Shown one piece after another: positions 1 through 10,146 of a DNA stretch of 64,000 bases (position 1 is the stretch's first letter; the number at the start of each line of letters is the position of its first letter). The position numbers were made by a program, and so were the translations under genes. Under the pieces are notes generated by a model. That model saw only the letters and a list, made by a program, of their open reading frames with translations, searched no databases and was not told where the DNA came from. This DNA is from CAJXYS01 sp913063035 (lineage in GTDB: Bacteria; Pseudomonadota; Alphaproteobacteria; Rhodobacterales; Rhodobacteraceae), in NCBI RefSeq assembly GCF_050586465.1, contig NZ_JBOCEG010000001.1, forward strand, positions 511,853 to 575,852. Reading direction: 5' to 3'.

Positions 1-675
1 TTCGACAAGGACGGTACGCTGTTCGATTTTCACGCCACCTGGGCGGCCTGGGCGCGGGTTTTCCTGCGGGACATCGCGGCGGGCGACGATTGCCGCGCCG
101 CCGGGCTGGCCGGGCGCATCGGCTACGATTGGCAGGCCGGGCGCTTCATCCCCGGCAGCGTGGTGATCGCCGGCACGCCCGAGGAGATCGCCACGGCCCT
201 CCTGCCGGAACTGCCGGGCTGGCACTTGCCGGATCTGGTGGCGCGCATGAACGCTGCCGCGGCGCAGGCCCCGCAGGTCGAGGCCGTGCCGCTGGTGCCG
301 CTGCTGGCGGACTTGCTGGCGCGGGGCCTGCGGCTGGGCGTGGCCACCAATGACGCCGAGGCGCCCGCCATTGCGCACCTGACCGCGGTCGGTATCCGCG
401 GCGCCTTCGATTTCGTGGCGGGGTATGACAGCGGGCACGGCGCCAAGCCCGGCCCCGGCATGCCACTGGCCTTCGCAGCCCGCACCGGCCTGGCGCCGGA
501 CCGCCTGGTCATGGTGGGTGACAGCCGCCATGACCTCGAGGCCGGCCGGGCCGCCGGGCTGCGCAGCGTGGCGGTCCTGACCGGTCCCGCGCGGGCCGAG
601 GAGCTGGAGGATCTGGCCGAGGCCGTGCTGCCGGATATCGGCCACCTGCCGGCCTGGATACGCGCCGAGCGCTGA
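1..675 (+). CDS. HAD-family hydrolase (phosphoglycolate phosphatase-like), 5' truncated
   Basis: The frame is open from base 1, so the start codon lies outside the window; 224 codons remain. The fragment begins inside HAD motif I (FDKDGTLF, Asp at fragment residues 2 and 4). It continues through a motif II-like VATND (about 114-118), a motif III lysine (K149 in AKPGPG) and motif IV VGDSRHD (172-178). This order is that of small-molecule phosphatases of the Gph/phosphoglycolate type with an alpha-helical cap between motifs I and II. Only a few residues should be missing at the N-terminus, because motif I lies near the start in this family. The substrate cannot be told from sequence; phosphoglycolate or another phosphorylated metabolite is an inference. 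It stands alone and ends 123 bp before the next gene. Confidence 0.9.
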   Translation, partial: FDKDGTLFDFHATWAAWARVFLRDIAAGDDCRAAGLAGRIGYDWQAGRFIPGSVVIAGTPEEIATALLPELPGWHLPDLVARMNAAAAQAPQVEAVPLVPLLADLLARGLRLGVATNDAEAPAIAHLTAVGIRGAFDFVAGYDSGHGAKPGPGMPLAFAARTGLAPDRLVMVGDSRHDLEAGRAAGLRSVAVLTGPARAEELEDLAEAVLPDIGHLPAWIRAER

Positions 676-798
676 GCCCCGCCGCGCGACGCGAAAGCGG
701 CCAATCCTGATCTGAATCCGACGCGATCCGTCGCAATCCGGAAACAACTGGCCCCGTCAAAGGTGTCTCTTGGCCTCTGAAGACCAAGGGAGGCAGAC

Positions 799-2349
799 GT
801 GGCAGAGGCACGAAAACGACGCGGCGGCGGGCGGGCCGGCAATGTCCGGCTCGCGGATACGCGGGCCATCGGGCAGAGCCCCTGGCGTATCCCGGAAAAC
901 CCCGATCGTCCGGTCGAGCCGCTCGACGAGGCGGGGGTTCAGGCCGTCCACGAAGGCGCGATGCGCATCCTCGAGGAGATCGGCATCGAGTTCCTCAACG
1001 ACGAGGCGCGCGGGATCATGGCCGAGGCCGGCTGCACGGTCGAGGGCACCAATGTCCGGATGGGGCGCGATTTCGTGATGGAGATGGTCGGCAAGGCGCC
1101 GTCGCAGTTCACGATCACGCCGCGCAACCCCGACCGGCAGGTCACCATCGGCGGCAGGCACATGGTGTTCGTCAACGTCTCGTCGCCGCCGAACTACTGG
1201 GACATGGACACGGGCAAGACCCCGGGGACCCGCGAGCACTGCCGGAACCTCCTGAAACTGACCCAGTATTTCAATTGCATCCACATCGCGGGCGGCTATC
1301 CGGTCGAACCGGTGGACGTCCACGCCAGCGTCCGCCATCTCGACGTGCTCTTCGACAAGCTGACGCTGACCGACAAGGTCGCGCATGCCTACAGCCTCGG
1401 GGCGGAGCGCGTCGATGACGTGATGGAAATGGTTCGGATCGCGGGCGGCCTCAGCCACGAGGAATTCGAGGCCACGCCGCGGATGTACACCAACATCAAT
1501 TCCACCTCGCCGCTGAAGCACGACATCCCGATGCTCGACGGCTGGATGCGCTGCGTGCGGCGCGGGCAGGCGGTGGTCGTCACCCCCTTCACGCTGGCCG
1601 GCGCCATGGCGCCGGTGACCATGGCGGGCGCGGTGGCGCAGTCGCTGGCCGAGGGACTCGCGGCGATCGCGCTGGCGCAATACATCCGGCCCGGTGCGCC
1701 CTGCGCCATCGGGACCTTCACCTCGAACGTGGACATGCGCTCGGGCGCGCCGGCCTTCGGCACCCCGGAATACATGCGTGCCACCCAGATGACCGGCCAG
1801 CTCGCGCGGTTCTACGGGCTGCCCATGCGCGCCTCCGGCTCCTGCGCGGCGAACGTGCCGGACGGGCAGGCCATGTGGGAGACCTCGAACGCGCTCTGGG
1901 CGGCGGTCCAGTCGGGCACGAACATGGTCTACCACGCGGCCGGCTGGCTCGAGGGCGGGCTGATCGCCAGCCCCGAGAAATTCATCATGGACTGCGAACT
2001 CATCCAGCAGATCCAGCGCTATTTCGAGCCCGCCACCTACGCGACATCGGCCGACGACATCGCCGTCGACGCGATCCGCACCGTCGGGCCGGACGGGCAT
2101 TTCTTCGGCACCGAGCACACCCAGGACCGGTACACCACCGCGTTCTACGCGCCCTATCTCAGCGACTGGCGCAATTTCGAGGCCTGGCAGCTCGACGGGG
2201 CGGTCTGGACCTCCGTCCGTGCGCACAACGTCTTCAAGGCGATCATGGCGGAGTTCGAACCGCCCCCGATGGATGACGCCATTCGCGAGGAACTCGCGGG
2301 GTTCGTCGAGCGCCGCAAGGCCGAGGGCGGCGCCCCCACCGATTTCTGA
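799..2349 (+). CDS. Trimethylamine methyltransferase (MttB) family protein, non-pyrrolysine type
   Basis: A 516-residue protein starting at GTG with GGGAGG 7 bases upstream. The whole chain resembles the MttB/MtgB superfamily of corrinoid-dependent quaternary amine methyltransferases, with the conserved N-terminal helix (MRILEEIGIEF) and TIM-barrel segments. No in-frame amber codon is present, so it belongs to the large non-Pyl branch whose characterised members demethylate glycine betaine and related quaternary amines. No corrinoid protein (MttC type), methylcorrinoid:THF methyltransferase or reductive activase gene is adjacent, so substrate and partner are unknown. Roseobacter-group genomes carry many such paralogues. 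Family assignment is firm; substrate is not. Confidence 0.88.
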   Translation: MAEARKRRGGGRAGNVRLADTRAIGQSPWRIPENPDRPVEPLDEAGVQAVHEGAMRILEEIGIEFLNDEARGIMAEAGCTVEGTNVRMGRDFVMEMVGKAPSQFTITPRNPDRQVTIGGRHMVFVNVSSPPNYWDMDTGKTPGTREHCRNLLKLTQYFNCIHIAGGYPVEPVDVHASVRHLDVLFDKLTLTDKVAHAYSLGAERVDDVMEMVRIAGGLSHEEFEATPRMYTNINSTSPLKHDIPMLDGWMRCVRRGQAVVVTPFTLAGAMAPVTMAGAVAQSLAEGLAAIALAQYIRPGAPCAIGTFTSNVDMRSGAPAFGTPEYMRATQMTGQLARFYGLPMRASGSCAANVPDGQAMWETSNALWAAVQSGTNMVYHAAGWLEGGLIASPEKFIMDCELIQQIQRYFEPATYATSADDIAVDAIRTVGPDGHFFGTEHTQDRYTTAFYAPYLSDWRNFEAWQLDGAVWTSVRAHNVFKAIMAEFEPPPMDDAIREELAGFVERRKAEGGAPTDF

Positions 2350-2420
2350 GCCGCCCGTCTCGCCGCTGGAACCCCCCGGCGCGAGCGGCTACTCTGCCCC
2401 CGGCAAGCGCGGAGGACGGC

Positions 2421-4190
2421 ATGGCGACGGATCGGGACCTGGCACGCAACCGGCTGGCTCTGGGGGGCTTCGGTGCCGTGGCGGGGCTGTGCCTCTGGCT
2501 GCTGTTCGACCGCTTCGACGATTTTCCCGGGCTGGAACGGATCCTTCTTCTGGGCGGCGGCATCGCCATCCCCCTGTTCGGTGGCGTCCTGGCGATGACC
2601 GGGCCGCTTGCCTTCGGGCGGGCGCTGCGCGCGGCGTTGCCGCTGGCGGTGGTGGCGGGCGGTTTGCTGCTGCTGGCGTCGTTCCGCTTCGCGTCGGTCC
2701 GGGACTATCTCGGTGCCTGGCATCCCGTGGCGGCCTATCTCGGGGTCGTGTGCCTGATCCCGCCTTTCCTCGTCGCCCGTGAAACCGGCCCCGGCGGCTG
2801 GAATGACTACGCCGCGCTGTTCCGCGAGGCCTGGTCGATGGTCGTGCGCGGCGCGACGGCGTTGCTTTTCGTGGGCGTCTTCTGGCTGGTCTACGCGCTG
2901 TCCGATACCCTGCTCGGCCTTGTCGATGTCGACGTGCTGGGCGATCTCGCCGGCGAGGGATGGTTCGCGGCGACGCTCTCGGGCGCGGTTCTGGGTATGG
3001 CGCTGGCCGTCCTCAACGAACTCGCCGCCTACCTGTCGCCGTCGCTGGTCCTGCGGCTGTTGCGACTGCTGCTGCCCGTGGTGGCGGCGGTCGTCACGCT
3101 GTTCCTGGTGCTGGTCCCGGTGCGCGGGCTCGAGGACGCTTTTGGCGGGCTGTCGGCCGCGGCGGTCCTGCTGGCGATGGCGATCGGGGCGATCACGCTT
3201 GTCGCGGCCGCGCTGGACGACTCCGACGACATGGCGGCCGAAAGCCCCCTGATGCTGGGGGCGGCGCAGTTGGTGTCGCTTCTGCTGCCGGTGCTGGCGG
3301 GGCTGGCGGCCTATGCGGTCTGGCTTCGGGTCGAGCAGTATGGCTGGACGCCGGATCGTCTCGTGGCGGCGGTCGCGGCGGCGGCGGTGATGGGATATGC
3401 GCTGCTCTATGCCGGGTCGGTGGCGCTGCGCGGGCGGTGGATGGCACGCATCCGTCGCGGCAACGTCGCGATGGCGGTCGGCATCGTCGCCGTCGCGGCG
3501 CTCTGGCTGACCCCGGTGATCAATGCCGAGCGGCTCTCTGCCAAGAACCAGGTGGCGCGCTTCGCCGCGGGCGAGACGCCGGTCGCGGCGCTCGATCTGT
3601 GGTCGATCGGGCGCGACTGGGGCAAGCCCGGAAAAACCGCGCTCGCCGAATTGCGGGCCATGACCGATCATCCGGAACATGCCGTCCTGATGGAACGTCT
3701 CGATGCGCTCGCCCGCGCCGAGAGCCGGTACGCCTTCGCCAATGCCCTGCCCGCCGATCCCGAACGCGCGGCGCGGCTTTCCGAACGGCTGCGGGCGGCG
3801 CCGGACGGCCGCGCCCTGCCGGACGGGTTCGTCGCAAGACTGGCGCCCGCGACCCAGGCCTGGGCGGACGAAAGCTGTGCCCGTGCACTCGCGGATGGCA
3901 GCCCGGGCTGCACCGTGCTGTTCGCCGATCTCGTGCCCGCCTGGGCGGGCGAGGAGGCTCTGCTCTTCCTCGACAATCCCGGCCGCATGGGACTCCGGGT
4001 GCGGCTGCTGCAGGCGGCGCCCGGCGGCTACCGCGACGCCGGGGATCCGCTGCTCTACGGGGCGCGGCTTGCGGATATGGACCCGGACGTGCTGATCCCC
4101 GCGCTCCGTGCCGGGGCCTTCAGCATCGGGACGCCGGACATCCCGGCGCTTCGGATCGAGAACGGCCCGACGCTGGTGCCGCGCCCCTGA
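2421..4190 (+). CDS. DUF4153-type polytopic membrane protein
   Basis: A 589-residue protein. The first roughly 360 residues hold about ten hydrophobic segments (for example 15-30, 40-58, 68-88, 130-150 and 185-230). A hydrophilic, Ala/Arg-rich C-terminal part (about 380-589) follows and probably lies outside the membrane. The layout matches the DUF4153 family of alphaproteobacteria, which has no established function. It starts at ATG after GGAGG spaced 6 bases away and stands 71 bp after the MttB-like gene. No catalytic motif was recognised, so no function is proposed. Confidence 0.8.
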   Translation: MATDRDLARNRLALGGFGAVAGLCLWLLFDRFDDFPGLERILLLGGGIAIPLFGGVLAMTGPLAFGRALRAALPLAVVAGGLLLLASFRFASVRDYLGAWHPVAAYLGVVCLIPPFLVARETGPGGWNDYAALFREAWSMVVRGATALLFVGVFWLVYALSDTLLGLVDVDVLGDLAGEGWFAATLSGAVLGMALAVLNELAAYLSPSLVLRLLRLLLPVVAAVVTLFLVLVPVRGLEDAFGGLSAAAVLLAMAIGAITLVAAALDDSDDMAAESPLMLGAAQLVSLLLPVLAGLAAYAVWLRVEQYGWTPDRLVAAVAAAAVMGYALLYAGSVALRGRWMARIRRGNVAMAVGIVAVAALWLTPVINAERLSAKNQVARFAAGETPVAALDLWSIGRDWGKPGKTALAELRAMTDHPEHAVLMERLDALARAESRYAFANALPADPERAARLSERLRAAPDGRALPDGFVARLAPATQAWADESCARALADGSPGCTVLFADLVPAWAGEEALLFLDNPGRMGLRVRLLQAAPGGYRDAGDPLLYGARLADMDPDVLIPALRAGAFSIGTPDIPALRIENGPTLVPRP

Positions 4191-4253
4191 CCGCTTGGGG
4201 CTTTCTTAAGACCTGCCCGCTAGCTTCCGTCCCTGATCGCGGCAGAGGGCGCC

Positions 4254-4847
4254 ATGCACGGGCTGATCAACACGTCCATCCAGTCATTCGTCATGCAGGT
4301 GTATGGCAACGCGGCCTGGTCAGAGATCTGCCTGCGCGCGGATCTCGGCTTCGATCGCTTCGAGACCATGCTGACCTATGACGATGGCCTGACGGAGGCG
4401 GTGATAGAGGCCGCCGTCGACGTGCTGGGAAAGGACCGTGGCGCCATACTCGAGGACATGGGGCACCATCTCGTGACCAATCCCGCATCCGAGCCGCTGC
4501 GCCGGCTGCTGCGCTTCGGCGGCGAGAACTTCGCCGATTTCCTGCATTCCCTGGACGAGTTGCATGACAGGGTCCGGCTGGCCCTGCCCGATCTGGAACT
4601 GCCGCGCTTCGACGTGCGTGAACATGCACCGGCATCGTTCAGCCTGCATTTCGATTGGTCGGCTTCCGGTCTCGGCCAGGCGGTCCTCGGGGCAATCCGG
4701 GCGATGGCCGATGACTACGGCACCCTGGCGGTGCTGGACTACGCGCCGCGGGGCGTTCACGGCGAGAGCGAGACGATCACCGTCAGCCTTCTGGAAAGGC
4801 ACCATGCCGCGGGCCGCGACTTCGCGTTGGCCCGGGCCGAACCGTGA
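4254..4847 (+). CDS. H-NOX haem NO-binding domain protein
   Basis: A 197-residue stand-alone H-NOX (HNOB) domain, cytoplasmic. It begins MHGLIN, typical of the family, and has the proximal haem ligand His104 in the segment DELHDRV. The next gene encodes an HNOBA-GGDEF protein and overlaps the stop of this one by 4 bases, the classic arrangement in which H-NOX controls a diguanylate cyclase in response to NO. The haem-propionate motif, canonically YxSxR, aligns here with F133-D-W135-S-A137 (SLHFDWSASGL), so Tyr, Ser and Arg are all replaced. Haem affinity or ligand selectivity may therefore differ. Family assignment is strong; ligand (NO) is inferred from the family. Confidence 0.93.
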   Translation: MHGLINTSIQSFVMQVYGNAAWSEICLRADLGFDRFETMLTYDDGLTEAVIEAAVDVLGKDRGAILEDMGHHLVTNPASEPLRRLLRFGGENFADFLHSLDELHDRVRLALPDLELPRFDVREHAPASFSLHFDWSASGLGQAVLGAIRAMADDYGTLAVLDYAPRGVHGESETITVSLLERHHAAGRDFALARAEP

Positions 4848-5905
4848 GCCGCGCCGCCATGGCCGGGGACGGGGCAGACGCGTGGGATGCCACGACGGGA
4901 CCGCGCCTGACATTGTGCGGGCTCGACCGGCTGATGCCGCTGCATGTCTGGGTGGGGCCGACGGGGCATGTGCAGCGCGTGGGCCCGACGCTGGCAAAGC
5001 TCAGACCCGGCGAGGGGCTGGCGGGCCGGCGTCTGCTGGAGGTGTTCGAGCTGCGCCGGCCGCGTGGTGTCCACCGCTTCGCCGATCTTCTGGGGCGCGA
5101 CGGCGCGAAGCTGCAGCTGAGCTTCCGCGCCGCGCCCCGCACCAGCCTCAAGGGGGCGTTCGTCCGCCTGGCGGACGGGCAGGGGGCGCTGCTCGATCTG
5201 TCGCCCGGGCTGAGCGTCACCGACACGGTCGCCCGGTTCGGGCTGACGGGCAGCGATTTCCCGCCCTCCGATCCGACGGTCGAGATGCTCTACCTGATCG
5301 AGGCGCAGTCTGCGATCCTGGCGGAATCGCGCAAGCTGAACCGCCGGCTCGACGAGGCCCGGCTCGCCGCGGAACGCGAGGCGCTGACCGACACGCTGAC
5401 CGGGCTCCGGAACCGCCGGGCGCTGGAGCATCTGCTCGAACGCCTGACCGACGCGCACCTGGCCGAGCCCTTCGGGCTGATGCATCTCGACCTGGATTAT
5501 TTCAAGCAGGTCAATGACAGCCTCGGCCATGCGGCCGGGGATCATGTTCTCTGCCATGTCGCCAAGGTCCTGGGCGAGGAGACCCGCCGCGACGACATGG
5601 TGGCGCGGATCGGCGGCGACGAGTTCGTCGTGATCTGCCGGCGCTGCGACGACCCGGCCACGCTCGACCGGATCGCGCGGCGGATCATCGCGCGGCTCGA
5701 GGTGCCGATCCCCTATGCCGGCCATGTCTGCCGGGTCAGCGCCAGCATCGGGACCACGATCTCGAGCGCCTATGCCCGGCCGACCTCTGCGCGGATGCTG
5801 CGTGACGCCGACCGCGCGCTCTACGCGTCGAAAGACGGCGGCCGCGCTCGTCACACGCTCTTCGCGGTGGCAAAGCCCGGCGTGGCCGGCCGCAAGACGT
5901 CCTGA
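4844..5905 (+). CDS. HNOBA-GGDEF diguanylate cyclase
   Basis: A 353-residue protein starting at GTG, translationally coupled to the H-NOX gene by a GTGA overlap. Residues about 28-150 form an HNOBA-like sensory domain (LMPLHVWV near 30, then FELRRPRG and a PRTSLKG segment), followed by a helical linker (150-180) and a GGDEF domain (180-340). The active-site GGDEF is intact at 257-261, and an I-site RxxD (R248 to D251) sits exactly five residues upstream, so c-di-GMP feedback inhibition is expected. It should make c-di-GMP under control of the H-NOX partner. No EAL domain and no membrane segment are present. Confidence 0.94.
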   Translation: MSRAAMAGDGADAWDATTGPRLTLCGLDRLMPLHVWVGPTGHVQRVGPTLAKLRPGEGLAGRRLLEVFELRRPRGVHRFADLLGRDGAKLQLSFRAAPRTSLKGAFVRLADGQGALLDLSPGLSVTDTVARFGLTGSDFPPSDPTVEMLYLIEAQSAILAESRKLNRRLDEARLAAEREALTDTLTGLRNRRALEHLLERLTDAHLAEPFGLMHLDLDYFKQVNDSLGHAAGDHVLCHVAKVLGEETRRDDMVARIGGDEFVVICRRCDDPATLDRIARRIIARLEVPIPYAGHVCRVSASIGTTISSAYARPTSARMLRDADRALYASKDGGRARHTLFAVAKPGVAGRKTS

Positions 5906-6082
5906 GCCCCGCGGCGCGGGGCCGCCGGGAAGCCGCGCAGGCCCGGCGGAGCGGCTTCACGGACGCACTAAATTCTAGCCTTTCCCCCCGATTGCGCCTA
6001 AAGATTGGGCTTCTGGCCTGAGGAGCAGAGGCAACACGCGCCGCGCGGCTCCGTCGCGGCGGCCATTGCCTAATATCTCATC

Positions 6083-7507
<1,425 letters not shown>

Positions 7508-7511
7508 GCGC

Positions 7512-8453
7512 ATGCTGGGAAAGACCGCGAACGGGCTTTACTGGATGTATCGCTATCTCGAGCGGGCCGAGAATACCGCCCGTCTGATCGAGACAGGCCA
7601 GCGCATCGCGCTGACCCGCTCGGGCAACGGCGACGCGGACTGGGAGCCGGTGATGCAGACCGCGGGCGTGGCCGGCGGCTACCACGCCGCCCATGACAGC
7701 GTCAGCAAGGAAGCCGCGATCGACTGGATGCTGCGCTCGCGCGACAACGCCTCCTCGGTGCTCTGTTCGATCGACGCGGCGCGCCAGAACGCCCGTCTGG
7801 TGCGCACCGCGCTCACCCACGAGGTCTGGGAGGCGATAAACGGCTGCTACATGGATGTGCGCCGGGTGCTTGCCCGCAAGCTCGGCGAGCGGGACCTGAC
7901 GCCGGCGCTGAAGTCGCTCCGCCAGCGCACGGCGCTGGTGCGGGGCGCGACCCACGGCACGATGCTGCGCAACGACATCTTCAATTTCTGCCGGATCGGC
8001 ACCTTTCTCGAACGCGCCGACAGCACCGCGCGCATACTCGACGTGAAATACTACGTGCTGCTGCCCTCGGTGGCGTCGGTCGGCTCGTCCATCGACAACG
8101 TGCAGTGGGAGACGATCCTGCGCTCGGTCTCGGCCATGGGCGGCTTCCGGTTGGTCCACGGCAATCGCGTCACCCCGCCCGAGATCGCGCGGTTCCTCAT
8201 CCTCGACCGGCGGATGCCGCGCAGCCTGAATTTCTGCGTCTCCAAGATCCGGGACAATCTGGGCTACCTTGCACAGGACTACGGCGCGCGGCTGCCGTCG
8301 CACGATATCGTCGACGGGCTGGCGGCCCGGCTGATGGCCAACGAGATCGACGAGATCCTCGAACTCGGCCTGCACGAATACATCGAGGAGGTGCTCGCGG
8401 CGCTGGGCGAGGCGGGACGCCAGATCGAGATCGACTACAGGTTTGCCGAATGA
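7512..8453 (+). CDS. Alpha-E domain protein (DUF403)
   Basis: A 313-residue, mostly alpha-helical protein starting MLGKTANGLYWMYRYLERAE, the signature opening of the alpha-E (DUF403) family. The ATG follows GGAGGATTAGG, and the stop overlaps the start of the transglutaminase gene by 4 bases (ATGA). The family has no proven activity and is found almost always next to circularly permuted ATP-grasp and transglutaminase-like genes, so it is inferred to be a partner in the same peptide-modifying system. Confidence 0.92.
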   Translation: MLGKTANGLYWMYRYLERAENTARLIETGQRIALTRSGNGDADWEPVMQTAGVAGGYHAAHDSVSKEAAIDWMLRSRDNASSVLCSIDAARQNARLVRTALTHEVWEAINGCYMDVRRVLARKLGERDLTPALKSLRQRTALVRGATHGTMLRNDIFNFCRIGTFLERADSTARILDVKYYVLLPSVASVGSSIDNVQWETILRSVSAMGGFRLVHGNRVTPPEIARFLILDRRMPRSLNFCVSKIRDNLGYLAQDYGARLPSHDIVDGLAARLMANEIDEILELGLHEYIEEVLAALGEAGRQIEIDYRFAE

Positions 8454-9253
8454 CGCTGCGCCTGCATATCACCCATGTCACGCGGTACAGCTTCGACGCG
8501 CCCGTGCCCTACGGACTTCAGCAATTGCGCAAGACGCCGAAATCCGGGCGCGGCCAGGAAATCCTTTCCTGGGAGACACGGGTGGAGGGCGGCCGCAAGG
8601 AGCTGAGCTTCGAGGATCACCACCACAACACCGTCGAACTCGTCAGCTTCGAGCGGGGCACCACCGCGCTGACCGTGCGTTGCGAGGGCGCGGTGGAGAT
8701 GACGGAAACCCACGGCGTCATCGGGGCCCATCGCGGGCCCGCGCCGCTCTGGCTTTTCGGGCGCGCGACGCCGCTGACCCGGGTTGGGCCCGAATGCCGG
8801 ACGCTACTGAAGGGGCTCGGCGACGGCCCGTATCTCGACCGGCTCCACGCGCTCTCGGCGGTCATCAGGGAGAGGGTCGCCTATGAAATCGGTGCCACCC
8901 ATGCCGGCTCGACGGTCGAGCAGGCGCTCGCCGCGGGCCGCGGCGTTTGCCAGGACCACGCCCATATCTTCGTGGCCTGCGCGCGCGAATTGGGGGTTCC
9001 GGCGCGCTACGTCTCGGGCTATCTGATGCTGGACGACCGCACCACGCAGGAGGCAGCCCATGCCTGGGCCGAGGCCCATCTCGAGGGACTTGGCTGGGTA
9101 GGCTTCGACGTCTCCAACGGGATATCGCCCGATGCGCGCTACGTGCGGGTCGCCACGGGGCTCGACTACGCCGAGGCCGCGCCGGTGCGGGGCACCACCT
9201 ATGGCGGGGCCGGCGAGGCGCTCTCCGTCGAGATCGAGGTGGCACAGCAGTAA
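8450..9253 (+). CDS. Transglutaminase-like cysteine protease family protein
   Basis: A 267-residue protein. An N-terminal beta-rich domain (MTLRLHITHVTRYSF) precedes a transglutaminase core with the catalytic triad Cys167 (GRGVCQDHAH), His204 (EAAHAWAE) and Asp220 (WVGFDVSN). The chosen ATG overlaps the alpha-E stop; a longer reading in the same frame extends upstream inside the alpha-E gene and is not needed. In this operon type the enzyme is predicted to act as a peptidase or amidase on peptides made or tagged by the ATP-grasp partner. No signal peptide is present, so it is likely cytosolic. Confidence 0.93.
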   Translation: MTLRLHITHVTRYSFDAPVPYGLQQLRKTPKSGRGQEILSWETRVEGGRKELSFEDHHHNTVELVSFERGTTALTVRCEGAVEMTETHGVIGAHRGPAPLWLFGRATPLTRVGPECRTLLKGLGDGPYLDRLHALSAVIRERVAYEIGATHAGSTVEQALAAGRGVCQDHAHIFVACARELGVPARYVSGYLMLDDRTTQEAAHAWAEAHLEGLGWVGFDVSNGISPDARYVRVATGLDYAEAAPVRGTTYGGAGEALSVEIEVAQQ

Positions 9254-9262
9254 AGGCCCGCC

Positions 9263-10000
9263 ATGACCTATTGCGTTGGAATGATGCTCGACCGCGGGCT
9301 GGTCTTCATGTCCGACACGCGGACAAATGCGGGGCTCGACAATATCTCGTCCTTCCGCAAGCAGCATCGCTGGGCTGCGCCCGGCGACCGGGTCGTCACC
9401 CTGATGGCGGCGGGTAACCTGGCGACCACACAGGCGGTGGTCAGCATCCTGGATGAACGCACCAAGGCACCGGAAGAGCGCCAGCCGTCCCTGATGTCGA
9501 TGCCCTCGATGTTCCAGGTCGCGCGGCTCGTGGCCGATACGCTGCGCGAGGTGATCAGCCAGCACGCCGAAACCGGCCAGCGCGCCGATTCGAGCTTCAA
9601 CGCGACGCTGATCCTGGGCGGCCAGATCGCCGGCGGCCCGCCGCGGCTTTTCCTGATCTATCCGGAGGGCAATTTCATCGAGGCGAGCGCCGACACGCCC
9701 TTCTTCCAGATCGGCGAGACCAAGTATGGCCGGCCAATCCTCGTGCGGGCCTATGACCCGGCGATGGGCTTCGACGAGGCGATGAAGCTGCTGCTGGTAA
9801 GCTTCGACTCGACCGTGAAGGCCAACCTGACCGTCGGCGCGCCCTTCGACTACCACCTCTACGAGGCCGACAGCCTGGCGGCCGGCCCGACCGGCCGGAT
9901 CGAGGCCGACGATCCCTATTTCGAGAGCCTGTCGAAACGCTGGGGGGCGGCGCTGAAAGAGGCGCTGGAAAACCTGCCGCCCTTCGACGGGGCGGGGTGA
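9263..10000 (+). CDS. Anbu-type proteasome-like peptidase
   Basis: A 245-residue Ntn-hydrolase fold protein of the Anbu (ancestral beta subunit) family, related to HslV and the 20S proteasome beta subunit. The chain begins MTYCVGMMLDRGLVFMSDTR, so removal of Met1 exposes Thr2 as the expected N-terminal nucleophile, and the SDTR segment is typical. It lies 9 bp after the transglutaminase-like gene and ends the operon. Anbu forms open helical assemblies in studied bacteria, and its physiological substrate is unsettled. Placement with ATP-grasp, alpha-E and transglutaminase-like genes is the known conserved context. Confidence 0.92.
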   Translation: MTYCVGMMLDRGLVFMSDTRTNAGLDNISSFRKQHRWAAPGDRVVTLMAAGNLATTQAVVSILDERTKAPEERQPSLMSMPSMFQVARLVADTLREVISQHAETGQRADSSFNATLILGGQIAGGPPRLFLIYPEGNFIEASADTPFFQIGETKYGRPILVRAYDPAMGFDEAMKLLLVSFDSTVKANLTVGAPFDYHLYEADSLAAGPTGRIEADDPYFESLSKRWGAALKEALENLPPFDGAG

Positions 10001-10146
10001 CGTCGCAGATCCGATAGCCTGATCCATCGGCACCGCCGTCGAGGCACCGTCCCCCGCCGAGATGCCGGCGCGTGGCTCCGTCGCGACGACGCGGGGGGAC
10101 GGGCGGTGTCGTCGTTCCCGCCGACGGGCAAGCCGGCCCGGCCCTG

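Noticed and set aside
757..2226. Long antisense frames across most GC-rich genes, such as the one opposite the MttB-like gene
   Set aside because: High GC creates long open frames on all strands. These are rich in Arg, Pro and His, with no domains, and lie over confirmed genes.
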